A stretch of DNA of 64,000 nucleotides from Burkholderia contaminans (GTDB lineage Bacteria; Pseudomonadota; Gammaproteobacteria; Burkholderiales; Burkholderiaceae): positions 1,178,001-1,242,000 of the forward strand of contig NZ_CP090642.1 of NCBI RefSeq assembly GCF_029633825.1, read 5' to 3'. Within the stretch, counting starts at the first letter, position 1. Each line of letters opens with the position of its first letter. The notes under the pieces were generated by a model. That model ran no database searches and was not told the origin of the DNA. It saw only the letters and a program-made list of their open reading frames with translations. Positions 9,247 through 17,633 of the stretch are shown here, piece by piece. The translations under genes were made by a program, and so were the position numbers.

Positions 9247-9694
9247 TTTGCGTATGCGCCACGACGTCGGGCCGCTGCCACGGCGGCAGCTCGGCCCAGC
9301 CGAGCGGGCCGTAGACGGTGCCGCCGGCAGCCTCGATCGTCTCGACGAATTCGGCGAGCGTCGCCCCGGCCGGCACGGCCAGTTTCATCGCGTCGACGAA
9401 CGCCTCGCTGCGCAGCCACGGCACCGCGCCGCCGTTGATCTGCTCGACGCTCCAGTCACCCCCGTGCCGGCCCGCTTCGGGCGGCAGCAGGCGCGGCGCG
9501 TCGAACGCCACGCGCAGCAGTTGCGCGCGCGAATCGCTGTAAGGCGGTTGTGCGATGTCCTGGTAGGGCACGTCGGCCCAGCTCTGGCCGCATTGCTGAT
9601 CGAGCGGCAGGCAGGTGAACCACGCCCAGGGTGCACGCACGAAGCACAGCCGGTAGCCGGTCCGCGCGCCGTCCAGGTTGGCGATCAGCGTCAT
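9239..9694 (-). CDS. Hypothetical protein, 151 residues
   Basis: I do not recognise this protein. It has no signal peptide or clear membrane segment. It is rich in aromatic residues near the N-terminus (RLCFVRAPWAWFTCLPLDQQCG) and has a compact C-terminal half (LAVPAGATLAEFVETIEAAGGTVYGPLGWAELPPWQ). The ATG at 9694 gives MTLIANLDGARTGY. It converges with the small membrane gene and is preceded by an Fnr-type box at 9829 with a well-placed GATAGT, which supports it as a real gene of the low-oxygen group. Confidence 0.65.
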   Translation of the reverse strand: MTLIANLDGARTGYRLCFVRAPWAWFTCLPLDQQCGQSWADVPYQDIAQPPYSDSRAQLLRVAFDAPRLLPPEAGRHGGDWSVEQINGGAVPWLRSEAFVDAMKLAVPAGATLAEFVETIEAAGGTVYGPLGWAELPPWQRPDVVAHTQTG

Positions 9695-9828
9695 GATGGG
9701 TTCGTCCCGATAGCGTCGTGATCTCGTTGCGCCATGCGTACTCGCCGCAGGCGGCCTGCGCGGAGGGTGGGATCACGACATCGCCTGCGCGCATGCGATC
9801 ACTATCGTGCCGCCGTCCGGCCCGCGCG

Positions 9829-9842
9829 TTGATTGACGTCAA
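9829..9842 (-). promoter_or_regulatory. Fnr/Anr-type box for the hypothetical gene at 9694
   Basis: TTGATTGACGTCAA. On the minus strand GATAGT (complement of 9801 to 9806) begins 29.5 bases from the centre. Confidence 0.7.
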
Positions 9843-9921
9843 ACCGAAGCCGCCGCGGCCGGACGACGAACCTCGCCCGAGCGGGGCACGGATACGGATG
9901 CAGATACGGATACGGCAATCC

Positions 9922-9935
9922 CTGATTTCCATCAA
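9922..9935 (+). promoter_or_regulatory. Fnr/Anr-type box for the MBL/beta-CASP gene
   Basis: CTGATTTCCATCAA, one mismatch at the outer base. TGTAAT at 9957 to 9962 begins 28.5 bases from the centre; the gene start is at 9999. Confidence 0.72.
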
Positions 9936-9998
9936 TCGCTTCGCGCGCATCCGCGCTGTAATCGATTCACTGCTCCGTCCACTCCCGTGAGGCGATCC

Positions 9999-11402
9999 AT
10001 GAAACTGACTTTTCTCGGTGCGACCGAAACCGTGACCGGCTCGAAATACCTGGTCGAGCACGGCAACCGGCGCGTGCTGGTCGACTGCGGCCTGTTCCAG
10101 GGCACCAAGAACCTGCGGCTGCGCAACTGGAGCCCGTTGCCGGTCGCGCCCGACACGCTCGACGCGGTCGTGCTCACGCACGCGCATATCGACCACACCG
10201 GCTATCTTCCGGTGCTGGCGCGCGAGGGGTTCCGCGGGCCGGTGTATTGCACGGCGGCCACGGCCGAACTCTGCGACATCATGCTGCGCGACAGCGCGCG
10301 GCTGCAGGAGGAAGAAGCCGATTTCGCGAACCGTCACGGCTATTCGAAGCATCATCCGGCACAACCGCTCTACACGCTGGACGATGCGCAGCGCGCACTG
10401 CACCTGCTGAAGCCCGTCGCGTTCGACGAATGCACGGCGCTCGGCGGCGGCCTGGCGTTCCGCCTGCTGCCGGCCGGCCACATTCTCGGCGCGGCGAGCG
10501 TCGTGATGCACTGGGATCACAAGGTGCTGGCCTTCTCGGGCGACCTCGGCCGCTATCACGACCCGATCATGCAGCCGCCGCTGGCGCCCGCGCATGCGGA
10601 CTACCTGGTCGTCGAATCGACGTACGGCGACCGGCTGCATCCGGAATCGGACCCCGAGAACGAACTCGCCGCGCTGTTCGACAAGACCTTCGCGCGCGGC
10701 GGCGTGGTCGTGATGCCGTGCTTCACCGTCGGCCGCGCGCAGGAGATCCTGCACTACATCGCGCGCCTGAAGGCGTCCGGCCGGATGGCGCGCGTGCCGG
10801 TATTCGTCGACAGCCCGATGGCCACCGACGTGACCGAGATCTATCGTCACCATATCCTCGAACACCGGCTGACGCCTTCCGAAGCGAACGCGCTCGGCCA
10901 TGCGGCCACGATGATCCGCTCGGTCGAGCAGTCGAAGGCGATTGCCGACCATCAGGGCCCGATGGTCATCATCGCCGGCAGCGGGATGGCGACGGGCGGC
11001 CGCGTGCTGCATCACCTGAGCCGCTACGCGCCCGATGCGCGCAACACGATCGCGCTGGTCGGCTACCAGGCGGCGGGCACGCGCGGCGCGGCGCTGGCCG
11101 CGCACGAGCCGACGCTGAAGATCCACGGCGAGTACGTGCGCGTGCGCGCGCAGGTCGAGTCGATCACGACGCTCTCCGCGCATGCCGACTACGAGGAGAT
11201 CCTCCGCTGGCTCGGCACGATGCAGCGCGCGCCCGTGCGGACCTTCGTCACGCATGGCGAGCCGGCCGCGGCCGATGCGATGCGGCGGCGCATCGCGGAG
11301 CGGCTGCACTGGCCGTGCGAGGTGCCGGTGTATGCGCAGTGCGTCGATCTCGATGCGGTCGAATCCGGCGACACGCGCGAGCCGGCCGCGCTTTCCTCCT
11401 GA
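9999..11402 (+). CDS. MBL-fold beta-CASP RNA exonuclease-type protein
   Basis: A 467-residue metallo-beta-lactamase fold protein. The zinc motif HAHIDHTG is at residues 61 to 68 (H61, H63, D65, H66), and more metal ligands are expected at GHILGAAS and FSGDLGR. A beta-CASP insert and C-terminal elements (VPVFVDSPMA, GSGMATGGRVLHHL, TLSAHADYEEIL, FVTHGEPAAADAM) identify the CPSF/RNase J-like group that trims or cuts RNA. ATG 9999 follows GAGG; a GTG at 9987 is less likely. With an Fnr-type promoter, a role in RNA turnover during oxygen limitation is inferred, not shown. Confidence 0.9.
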   Translation: MKLTFLGATETVTGSKYLVEHGNRRVLVDCGLFQGTKNLRLRNWSPLPVAPDTLDAVVLTHAHIDHTGYLPVLAREGFRGPVYCTAATAELCDIMLRDSARLQEEEADFANRHGYSKHHPAQPLYTLDDAQRALHLLKPVAFDECTALGGGLAFRLLPAGHILGAASVVMHWDHKVLAFSGDLGRYHDPIMQPPLAPAHADYLVVESTYGDRLHPESDPENELAALFDKTFARGGVVVMPCFTVGRAQEILHYIARLKASGRMARVPVFVDSPMATDVTEIYRHHILEHRLTPSEANALGHAATMIRSVEQSKAIADHQGPMVIIAGSGMATGGRVLHHLSRYAPDARNTIALVGYQAAGTRGAALAAHEPTLKIHGEYVRVRAQVESITTLSAHADYEEILRWLGTMQRAPVRTFVTHGEPAAADAMRRRIAERLHWPCEVPVYAQCVDLDAVESGDTREPAALSS

Positions 11403-11423
11403 CGGCGTGACCCGCCGCGCGGT

Positions 11424-11457
11424 GGCGGGAACCCGGTATCGCCTGCCGGTTCCCGCC
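11424..11457. terminator. Inverted repeat between convergent genes
   Basis: GGCGGGAACC (11424 to 11433) pairs perfectly with GGTTCCCGCC (11448 to 11457) around a 14-base loop, between the convergent stops at 11402 and 11474. No T run follows. Confidence 0.5.
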
Positions 11458-11473
11458 GCGCGCGACCCGGCCA

Positions 11474-12514
11474 TCAACCGACTTCGATGATGACCTTCAG
11501 CGCATGGGTTTGCGCGGCGCGGCCGAACGTGTCGTACGCGCGCTCGACGTCGTCGAGCGAGAACCGGTGCGTGATCAGGCGTTTCGGATCGAGGCGCCCG
11601 GCGCGCACGGTCTTCAGCAGCATCGGCGTGCTGACCGTGTCGACCAGCCGGGTCGTGATCGAGATATTGCGATCCCACAGCTTCTCGAGGTGCAGGTCGG
11701 CCTTGACCCCGTGCACGCCGACGTTCGCGACCACGCCGCCCGGCGCCACCAGTGACGTGCACATCTCGAACGTCGCCGGAATCCCGACCGCCTCGATCGC
11801 GCAATCGACGCCGACGCCGTCGGTCAGCTTCATCACTTCCGCCACCGGGTCGCCGGCGCGGCCGTCGATGCAGTCGGTCGCGCCGAAGCGCTGCGCCACG
11901 TCCAGTCGGTTGTTGTCCGGATCGATCATGATGATCCGCGCGGGCGAGTAGAACTGCGCGGTCAGCAGCGCCGCCAGCCCGATCGGACCCGCGCCGACGA
12001 TCGCCACCGAGCAGCCCGGCTGCACCTTGCCGTTCAGCACGCCGCATTCGAACCCGGTCGGCAGGATGTCCGACAGCATCACGAGCGCTTCCTCGTCCGC
12101 GCCCGGCGGAATCCGGTAGAGGCTCGTCTGCGCATGCGGGATGCGCACGTACTCGGCCTGCGTGCCGTCGATCCGGTTGCCGAGGATCCAGCCGCCGGTC
12201 GTGCAATGCGAATAGAGGCCCCGCCGGCAATATTCGCAGCGGCCGCACGACGAGATGCAGGAAATCAGCACGTGATCGCCCGGCTTCAGCGCATCGACCG
12301 CGGCGCCGACCTGCTCGACGATCCCGACCCCTTCGTGGCCGAGAATGCGGCCGGGTTCGCAAGTCGGTACGTCGCCCTTGAGGATGTGCAGATCGGTGCC
12401 GCAGATCGTCGTGCGCGTCACGCGCACGAGCGCGTCGGTGGGCGACTGCAGCTCCGGCATCGGCCGCTCCTCGAGCGCCTTGCGCCCGGGCCCGTGGTAG
12501 ACGAGTGCTTTCAT
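11474..12514 (-). CDS. Zinc-dependent alcohol dehydrogenase
   Basis: A 346-residue MDR-family enzyme. The catalytic zinc site is suggested by CGTDLHILKGD and GHEGVG, and the structural zinc by the four cysteines of CGRCEYCRRGLYSHC. The NAD(P) site is VGAGPIGLAALL. It oxidises or reduces alcohol/aldehyde pairs; the nearest family type is the class used for isopropanol, butanediol or threonine-like substrates, so the true substrate is open. It is last in the series phasin-phaB-phaC-phosphotransacetylase-dehydrogenase, 45 bases after the phosphotransacetylase, and probably uses NADH as a fermentative electron outlet. Confidence 0.9.
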   Translation of the reverse strand: MKALVYHGPGRKALEERPMPELQSPTDALVRVTRTTICGTDLHILKGDVPTCEPGRILGHEGVGIVEQVGAAVDALKPGDHVLISCISSCGRCEYCRRGLYSHCTTGGWILGNRIDGTQAEYVRIPHAQTSLYRIPPGADEEALVMLSDILPTGFECGVLNGKVQPGCSVAIVGAGPIGLAALLTAQFYSPARIIMIDPDNNRLDVAQRFGATDCIDGRAGDPVAEVMKLTDGVGVDCAIEAVGIPATFEMCTSLVAPGGVVANVGVHGVKADLHLEKLWDRNISITTRLVDTVSTPMLLKTVRAGRLDPKRLITHRFSLDDVERAYDTFGRAAQTHALKVIIEVG

Positions 12515-12559
12515 CGGGGTTCCTCCATCGAAAGAAAGAAAGGGTTGCAGGTACGTTGA

Positions 12560-13552
12560 TCAGGACTGCGGCGCATGCCGCGCCTGCGCCAGCACCATCG
12601 CGAGTGCGCAGGACGCGACCCGGACGGCCGCGCCGTCGGCGCGGCTCGTCAGCACGATCGGCACGCGCGCGCCCACGACGATGCCCGCGCTGACGGCGCC
12701 CCCCAGGTATTCGAGTTGCTTCGCGAGCAGGTTGCCGGCTTCGATATCGGGCACGACCAGGATGTCGGCGCAGCCGGCGACCGGCGAATCGATCCCCTTG
12801 TCGTGCGCCGCCCGCAGCGAGATCGCGTTGTCGAACGCGAGCGGGCCGTCGACGATCGCGCCCGTGAGCTGGCCGCGCTCGGCCATCTTCGCGAGCGCCG
12901 CCGCGTCGAGCGTCGAGCGCATCGCCGGATTGACGGTCTCGACCGCGCACAGCACCGCCACGCGCGGGCACGCCACGCCCAGCGCATGCGCGACGTCGAT
13001 CGCGTTCTGCGTGATGGCCGCCTTCTGCGCGAGGTCCGGCGCGATGTTCACCGCCGCGTCGGTCAGGATGAACGGACGCGGATACGCCGGCGTCTCGATC
13101 AGGAAACAGTGGGACATGCGTTTGTCGGTGCGCAGCCCCGATTCGGCGGCGACGACCGCGCCCATCAGCTCGTCCGTATGCAGGCTGCCCTTCATCAGCG
13201 CGCCGGCACGGCCGGCCGCCGCGAGTTCGACCGCGCGGGCCGCCGCCGCGTGGCTGTGCGGCACGTCCTCGATCGTCCACGGCGACAGATCGACGCCCGC
13301 ATCGTGCGCGACACGCAGCACCTTGTCGCGCGGCGCGACGATCAGCGGCTCGATCGCGGCCGCCAGCGGCGACTCGCGGAGTTCGGCCAGTGCGACGAGA
13401 CTGGTTGCATCGCACGGATGCACGACGGCCACGACGAGCGGCGCGGCGTTGCGTGCCCGCGCGATCAGCCCGGGCCATGCGCCGTCCGCGCGCGGCAGCA
13501 GGCCGGGCAGGCACGCGCCGCCGCACGGATCCGGATGCCGATACCCGTTCAT
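12560..13552 (-). CDS. Phosphate acetyl/butyryltransferase
   Basis: A 330-residue PTA/PTB-family enzyme moving an acyl group between CoA and phosphate. Marks of the family are GALMKGSLHTDELMGAVV, FLIETPAYPRPFILTDAAVNIAPDL and the C-terminal ADILVVPDIEAGNLLAKQL. It is the short form without the CoA-ligase-like N-terminal domain of long Pta proteins. It overlaps phaC by four bases. Together with the acetate kinase at 17634 it would make ATP from acetyl-CoA via acetyl phosphate, although the two genes are in divergent units with a shared Fnr-type site between them. Butyryl-CoA is an alternative substrate. Confidence 0.88.
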   Translation of the reverse strand: MNGYRHPDPCGGACLPGLLPRADGAWPGLIARARNAAPLVVAVVHPCDATSLVALAELRESPLAAAIEPLIVAPRDKVLRVAHDAGVDLSPWTIEDVPHSHAAAARAVELAAAGRAGALMKGSLHTDELMGAVVAAESGLRTDKRMSHCFLIETPAYPRPFILTDAAVNIAPDLAQKAAITQNAIDVAHALGVACPRVAVLCAVETVNPAMRSTLDAAALAKMAERGQLTGAIVDGPLAFDNAISLRAAHDKGIDSPVAGCADILVVPDIEAGNLLAKQLEYLGGAVSAGIVVGARVPIVLTSRADGAAVRVASCALAMVLAQARHAPQS

Positions 13553-15363
13553 GTTTCGAGCACGTAGGCGCCCGGCGCCGCCGCGAGCCCGGCGGCCGGC
13601 GTGCGGGCCGGCACGTCACCCGACGAGCGTGCGTGCAGCCAGTCGCGCCAGCAGGTCCACCACGATCCGTCGACCGCGGGCGTGTCGCGCATGAAGTCGC
13701 GCGGGCTGCGGTAAGGCGCGCCGGGTTCGCGGGTCGCGCAGCGGTAATGGCGGCCCGGATGACCGGGTTCCGACACGATGCCCGCGTTGTGGCCGCCCGC
13801 CGTCAGCACGAAGGTCAATGCGTGGTGCGTCAGCAGATGAAGCTTGTAGACCGAGCGCCACGGCGACACGTGATCGCGCTCGGTGCCGACCACGAACGTC
13901 GGCACGTCGAGATCCGACAGCGCGACCGGCCGCCCGTCGACACAGTAGCGGCCGGCCGCGAGATCGTTGTCGAGGAACAGGCGAGTCAGGTATTCCGAAT
14001 GCATCCGGTACGGCATGCGCGTGGTGTCCGCATTCCACGACATCAGGTCGTTGGGCTTCGTGCGCCTGCCGAGCAGGTATTCGCTCATCATCCGCGACCA
14101 GATCAGGTCGCGCGCGTTCAGCAGTTCGAACGCGGCGGACATCTGCGCGCCGTCCAGGTAGCCCTGCCGCCACATCAGCGCGTCGAGCGCGGACAGTTCG
14201 CTCGCGTCGATGAACAGGCCGAGTTCGCCGGGTTCGCTGAAATCGGTCTCGGCCGCGAGCAACGTGACGGATCGCAGGGCTTCGTGTTGCCGCCCGTCGC
14301 GTGCGAGCGCCGCCGCGGCGATTGCCAGCAGCGTGCCGCCGAGGCAATAGCCGGCCGCGTGGACCGCCTCGCCGCAGATCGACCGGACGACGTCGAGCGC
14401 GGCCAGGCACCCGTCGCGCAGGTAATCGTCGAGCCCGAGATTGCGCGCTTGCGCGTCCGGATTGCGCCACGACACCGCAAACACGGTGTAGCCCGCATCG
14501 ACGAGGAAACGGATCAGCGAATCGTGCGGCTGCAGATCGAGGATGTAGTACTTCATGATCCACGACGGCACGACCAGGATCGGCTCGCGCGCGACGCGCG
14601 GTGTCGTCGGATCGTATTGCAGCAGCTCGCACAATGCGTTGCGCCACACGACCCGGCCCGGCGTAATCGCGACGTCGCGCCCCGGCAGGTACGTCCGCGG
14701 GTCGCGGCCACGCGTGCCGCCGGCGCGATCGAGCCACGCGTTCGCATCGTCGAGCCAGTGCCGCGCCCCCGCCGCGAGGTTCGCGCCGCCGCTGCGCATC
14801 GTCGCGTCGAGCGCGACGGGATTGGTCGCCAGAAAGTTGCCGGGCGAGCACGCGTCGAGCCATTGACGCGCGACGAAGCCGACCAGCTCCTCATGGTGCC
14901 GTTCGACACCCGGCACGCCGCGCGTCGCTTCGCGCCACCAGCGCTGGACCGACAGGAAGCCGTCGCGATACGTGCGAAACGGCCAGCCCGACCAGGCGGG
15001 CGCGGCGAAGCGCGGATCGGCGTGCCCCGCATGCACGGCCAGGCCGTCCGTGTCGGCGTCGTCCGCCGCGCCTTTCTCCGCCGCCGCGGGCGCGGCCGCG
15101 AGCCACGCCTGCGTCGCGAGTTCGAAGCACTTGCCCGGCGACACCGCCAGGTGAGCGCCCCAGTCGAGCAGGGCCAGCGCCAACGACACGGGCGACAGCC
15201 CGAAGGTCATCGCGGCGACGTTGGCATGCGCGGCGCGGTTCCATTGTTCGGCGGGGGTCGCCTCGGCGGCGGTGCATTCGGACCGGTCCGGCTCCTGCTC
15301 GTCCCGATCCGGCGACTGCGTCGATTCGCGCGGGAGCGGCACACGGATGACGGACGCTTTCAT
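13549..15363 (-). CDS. phaC: Class I polyhydroxyalkanoate synthase
   Basis: A 604-residue PHA synthase which polymerises (R)-3-hydroxyacyl-CoA on the surface of carbon-storage granules. The lipase-like box GYCLGG gives the nucleophile C340, with D497 in TERDHVSPW and H525 in GGHNAGIVSEPG completing the triad. Further family landmarks are VVPSWIMKYYILDL, FLVDAGYTVFAVSWRNPD and the C-terminal GSWWTCWRDWL. The length fits class I. It overlaps phaB upstream and the phosphotransacetylase downstream by four bases each. Its place in an Fnr-type operon suggests polymer synthesis as an electron sink under low oxygen. Confidence 0.94.
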   Translation of the reverse strand: MKASVIRVPLPRESTQSPDRDEQEPDRSECTAAEATPAEQWNRAAHANVAAMTFGLSPVSLALALLDWGAHLAVSPGKCFELATQAWLAAAPAAAEKGAADDADTDGLAVHAGHADPRFAAPAWSGWPFRTYRDGFLSVQRWWREATRGVPGVERHHEELVGFVARQWLDACSPGNFLATNPVALDATMRSGGANLAAGARHWLDDANAWLDRAGGTRGRDPRTYLPGRDVAITPGRVVWRNALCELLQYDPTTPRVAREPILVVPSWIMKYYILDLQPHDSLIRFLVDAGYTVFAVSWRNPDAQARNLGLDDYLRDGCLAALDVVRSICGEAVHAAGYCLGGTLLAIAAAALARDGRQHEALRSVTLLAAETDFSEPGELGLFIDASELSALDALMWRQGYLDGAQMSAAFELLNARDLIWSRMMSEYLLGRRTKPNDLMSWNADTTRMPYRMHSEYLTRLFLDNDLAAGRYCVDGRPVALSDLDVPTFVVGTERDHVSPWRSVYKLHLLTHHALTFVLTAGGHNAGIVSEPGHPGRHYRCATREPGAPYRSPRDFMRDTPAVDGSWWTCWRDWLHARSSGDVPARTPAAGLAAAPGAYVLET

Positions 15364-16106
15364 CGCATGTACATGCCGCCGTTGACGTCGAATTCCGCAC
15401 CGGTCGCGAACGCCCCCGCTTCGGAACACAGGAACGCGACGAGCGCGGCGATTTCGTCGGGGTCGCCGAGGCGGCCGGCCGGAATCTGCGGCAGGATCTT
15501 CGTGTCGAGCACCTCCTTCGGTACCGACTCGAGCATCGCGGTGGCCAGGTAGCCCGGGGCCACCGTGTTGACCGTGATGCCGTGCCGCGCGAGTTCGAGC
15601 GCCAGCGATTTCGTGAAACCGTGGATGCCGGCTTTCGCGGCCGCGTAGTTCGCCTGCCCGTACGCGCCGCGCTCCCCGTTCACCGACCCGATGTTGACGA
15701 TCCGGCCGAAGCCGGCATCGATCATTCCGGGCACGAACGGCTTCGTCATGTTGAACAGGCCGTCGAGATTGGTGCGCAGCACCGCATCCCACATGCTCTT
15801 GGTCATCTTCACGAAGGTGGCATCGTGCGTGATGCCCGCGTTGTTGACGAGCACGTCGACGCGCCCGAACTCCGCCAGCACGCGTGCCGCGCAGTGCTGG
15901 CACGAGTCGTAGTCGGCCACGTCGACCTCGTACGCATGAAACGTGCGGCCCGCCTCGCGTTCCTGCGTGAGCCACGTCGCGACGTGGTCGTTGCGTTCGG
16001 TGTGCGAGACCGCCACCGTCATGCCGGCATCGTGCAGGCGGCGGCTGATCGCGGCACCGAGGCCACCCATCCCGCCGGTGACGAAAGCGATGCGCTCAGC
16101 GGACAT
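15360..16106 (-). CDS. phaB: Acetoacetyl-CoA reductase
   Basis: A 248-residue short-chain dehydrogenase. The nucleotide site is TGGMGGLG (residues 10 to 17) and the catalytic residues are S141, Y154 and K158 (GSVNGERGAYGQANYAAAKAG), with NNAG at 88 to 91. FNMTKPFVPGMIDAGFGRI and GAEFDVNGGMYM are typical of PhaB, which reduces acetoacetyl-CoA to (R)-3-hydroxybutyryl-CoA with NADPH. It overlaps phasin by 11 bases and phaC by four. No thiolase gene (phaA) is in the operon, so the thiolase step must be supplied from elsewhere. Confidence 0.92.
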   Translation of the reverse strand: MSAERIAFVTGGMGGLGAAISRRLHDAGMTVAVSHTERNDHVATWLTQEREAGRTFHAYEVDVADYDSCQHCAARVLAEFGRVDVLVNNAGITHDATFVKMTKSMWDAVLRTNLDGLFNMTKPFVPGMIDAGFGRIVNIGSVNGERGAYGQANYAAAKAGIHGFTKSLALELARHGITVNTVAPGYLATAMLESVPKEVLDTKILPQIPAGRLGDPDEIAALVAFLCSEAGAFATGAEFDVNGGMYMR

Positions 16107-16632
16107 GATCGTGCTCCTGCGCCGCATGGCGGCCATCGAGACGCCGGACGTCCGCGGCCCCGCCGCCCGCGTCGACGGTTTCCGTGATGCCGAGCTCGAA
16201 CGCGGCCATCCAGTCGCGCCACGGCATGCTCGCCTCGTTGACCACGGCCAGCCGCCCGAGATCGGGCCACCAGTCGGTCTGGTAGCGCGACAGCGCGCCG
16301 GTGCCGTAATCGCGCAGCCAAGTGCGCCACGCACTCGCGCTCTCGAACTGCCCGCGCATCCACAGCTCGGTGGCGTCCTGCCAGATCGCGACGGTCGCGA
16401 TCGTGTAGTCGCGCATCACCTGCCGGGCCGCCTCGCCGAACGCCGTCCACTCGTTCGTCGTTGCCAGCGCCTGCTGCAGGCCGCGCACCGCGTCGCGGTC
16501 CCGCTCGATGCGCCGCCCCGCCAGCGCGTGCCATTCGTGCTGCCAGTCGCGCGTCAGCACGGCCATGCGCAACGCGAGATCGCAACCCGCGCGGCAAGCG
16601 TCGTTCGGTGTGGTCAAAGCCTGGGGGCTCAT
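16096..16632 (-). CDS. Phasin-like granule-associated protein
   Basis: A 178-residue soluble, mostly alpha-helical protein, rich in tryptophan (WQHEWHALAGRR, WQDATELWMRGQFESA, TDWWPDLGRL). It heads the PHA operon, with GGAGGGAAGACG directly before the ATG at 16632. Small helical proteins in this position are phasins, which coat PHA granules; sequence similarity to the classic PhaP family is weak to my eye, so the call rests on context as well. The last eleven bases overlap the start of phaB. The Fnr-type box at 16705 lies 73 bases upstream. Confidence 0.72.
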   Translation of the reverse strand: MSPQALTTPNDACRAGCDLALRMAVLTRDWQHEWHALAGRRIERDRDAVRGLQQALATTNEWTAFGEAARQVMRDYTIATVAIWQDATELWMRGQFESASAWRTWLRDYGTGALSRYQTDWWPDLGRLAVVNEASMPWRDWMAAFELGITETVDAGGGAADVRRLDGRHAAQEHDHVR

Positions 16633-16704
16633 CGTCTTCCCTCCTTCGATCCGGTCGGTGAATGGGCGTCCACTTCACTGTGCGACCGTGGCGCATGGCA
16701 CCCG

Positions 16705-16718
16705 TTGATCTGAGTCAA
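16705..16718. promoter_or_regulatory. Shared Fnr/Anr-type box between the PHA operon and the stress protein-ackA unit
   Basis: TTGATCTGAGTCAA, eight of eight outer bases. Plus strand: TAGACT at 16740 to 16745 begins 28.5 bases from the centre. Minus strand: CACAGT (complement of 16677 to 16682) begins 29.5 bases away. One site can therefore serve both directions. Confidence 0.8.
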
Positions 16719-16785
16719 GCACGCGGAAACCCTGCTTCGTAGACTGGATTGCACAGGCGGATCACCCGTCGATGGAGCGATTCCG

Positions 16786-17625
16786 ATGAGCTACAAAAGC
16801 CTAGTCGTGCACCTCGATACGAGCACCCGCGCGCATTCGCGTCTCGAGCTGGCGTTGCGTCTCGCCCGGCGCTTCGGTGCGCATCTCACCGGGCTGTACG
16901 CGGTCTACACGCCGGAGCCGCACTCGTTCTACGTGATGGCCGGTTCCGCAGACTATTTCCGCGCGCACCGCGAGCAACGCGACGAGCGGCTCGCCGCGCT
17001 GGAGCGCCTGTTCCATGCGGAAACCGCGCGGGCGAAAGTGCCGGCCACCTGGGTTCGCGCGGATGAGCGCGCGAATGTGGCCGTGCCGCGTGCCGCTCGA
17101 CTTGCCGACCTCGTGATTGCGGGCCAGAGCGACCCGAACGATCCCGAAACCTACATCGACGACCAGTTTCCGGAGAACCTCGTGTTGTCCGCCGGCCGCC
17201 CGGTGCTGTTCTGGCCATACACCGGCGAATTCCCGTCGATCGGCGAACGGGTGTTCGTCGCGTGGGACGGCAGCCGCGAAGCCGCCCGCGCCGCACACGA
17301 CGCGCTCCCGTTCCTCGAGCATGCGAAGCGCACGACGGTCGCCGCCGTGGTCGACGGCGATTCGGAAGCGGCGACCACGCGCATTCCGGCCGCCGATGCC
17401 GCGTTGATGCTCGCGCGCCATGCGCGCGACGTGAACGTGCTCGACATCGACACCGGTACCGGCGCGTCGGTCGGCGACACGCTGCTGTCGCGCGCTTATG
17501 AAACGGGTTCCGACCTGCTGGTCATGGGCGCCTACGGGCATCCGCGCTGGCATGAACTGATCATGGGGGGCGCCACGCGCACGGTGCTCGCGTCGATGAC
17601 GCTCCCGGTGCTGATGTCGCACTGA
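16786..17625 (+). CDS. Two-domain universal stress protein
   Basis: A 279-residue tandem Usp protein. Domain 1 starts at MSYKSLVVHLDTS and domain 2 at about residue 150 (RVFVAWDGSREAARAAHDALPFL). The C-terminal GAYGHPRWHELIMGGATRTVL has the G-x2-G-x9-G(S/T)-like ATP loop of Usp proteins, while domain 1 lacks it. Usp proteins of this kind are induced by low oxygen in many bacteria and help survival by unknown means. It stands eight bases ahead of ackA. It is paralogous to the tandem Usp at 19403. Confidence 0.9.
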   Translation: MSYKSLVVHLDTSTRAHSRLELALRLARRFGAHLTGLYAVYTPEPHSFYVMAGSADYFRAHREQRDERLAALERLFHAETARAKVPATWVRADERANVAVPRAARLADLVIAGQSDPNDPETYIDDQFPENLVLSAGRPVLFWPYTGEFPSIGERVFVAWDGSREAARAAHDALPFLEHAKRTTVAAVVDGDSEAATTRIPAADAALMLARHARDVNVLDIDTGTGASVGDTLLSRAYETGSDLLVMGAYGHPRWHELIMGGATRTVLASMTLPVLMSH

Positions 17626-17633
17626 ACCGATCG

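Noticed and set aside
9456..13619. A very long minus-strand open frame (over 1300 codons) across the MBL, dehydrogenase and phosphotransacetylase genes
   Set aside because: Its product is arginine-rich and without domains; it runs antisense or out of frame to well-supported genes, which is common at this GC content.
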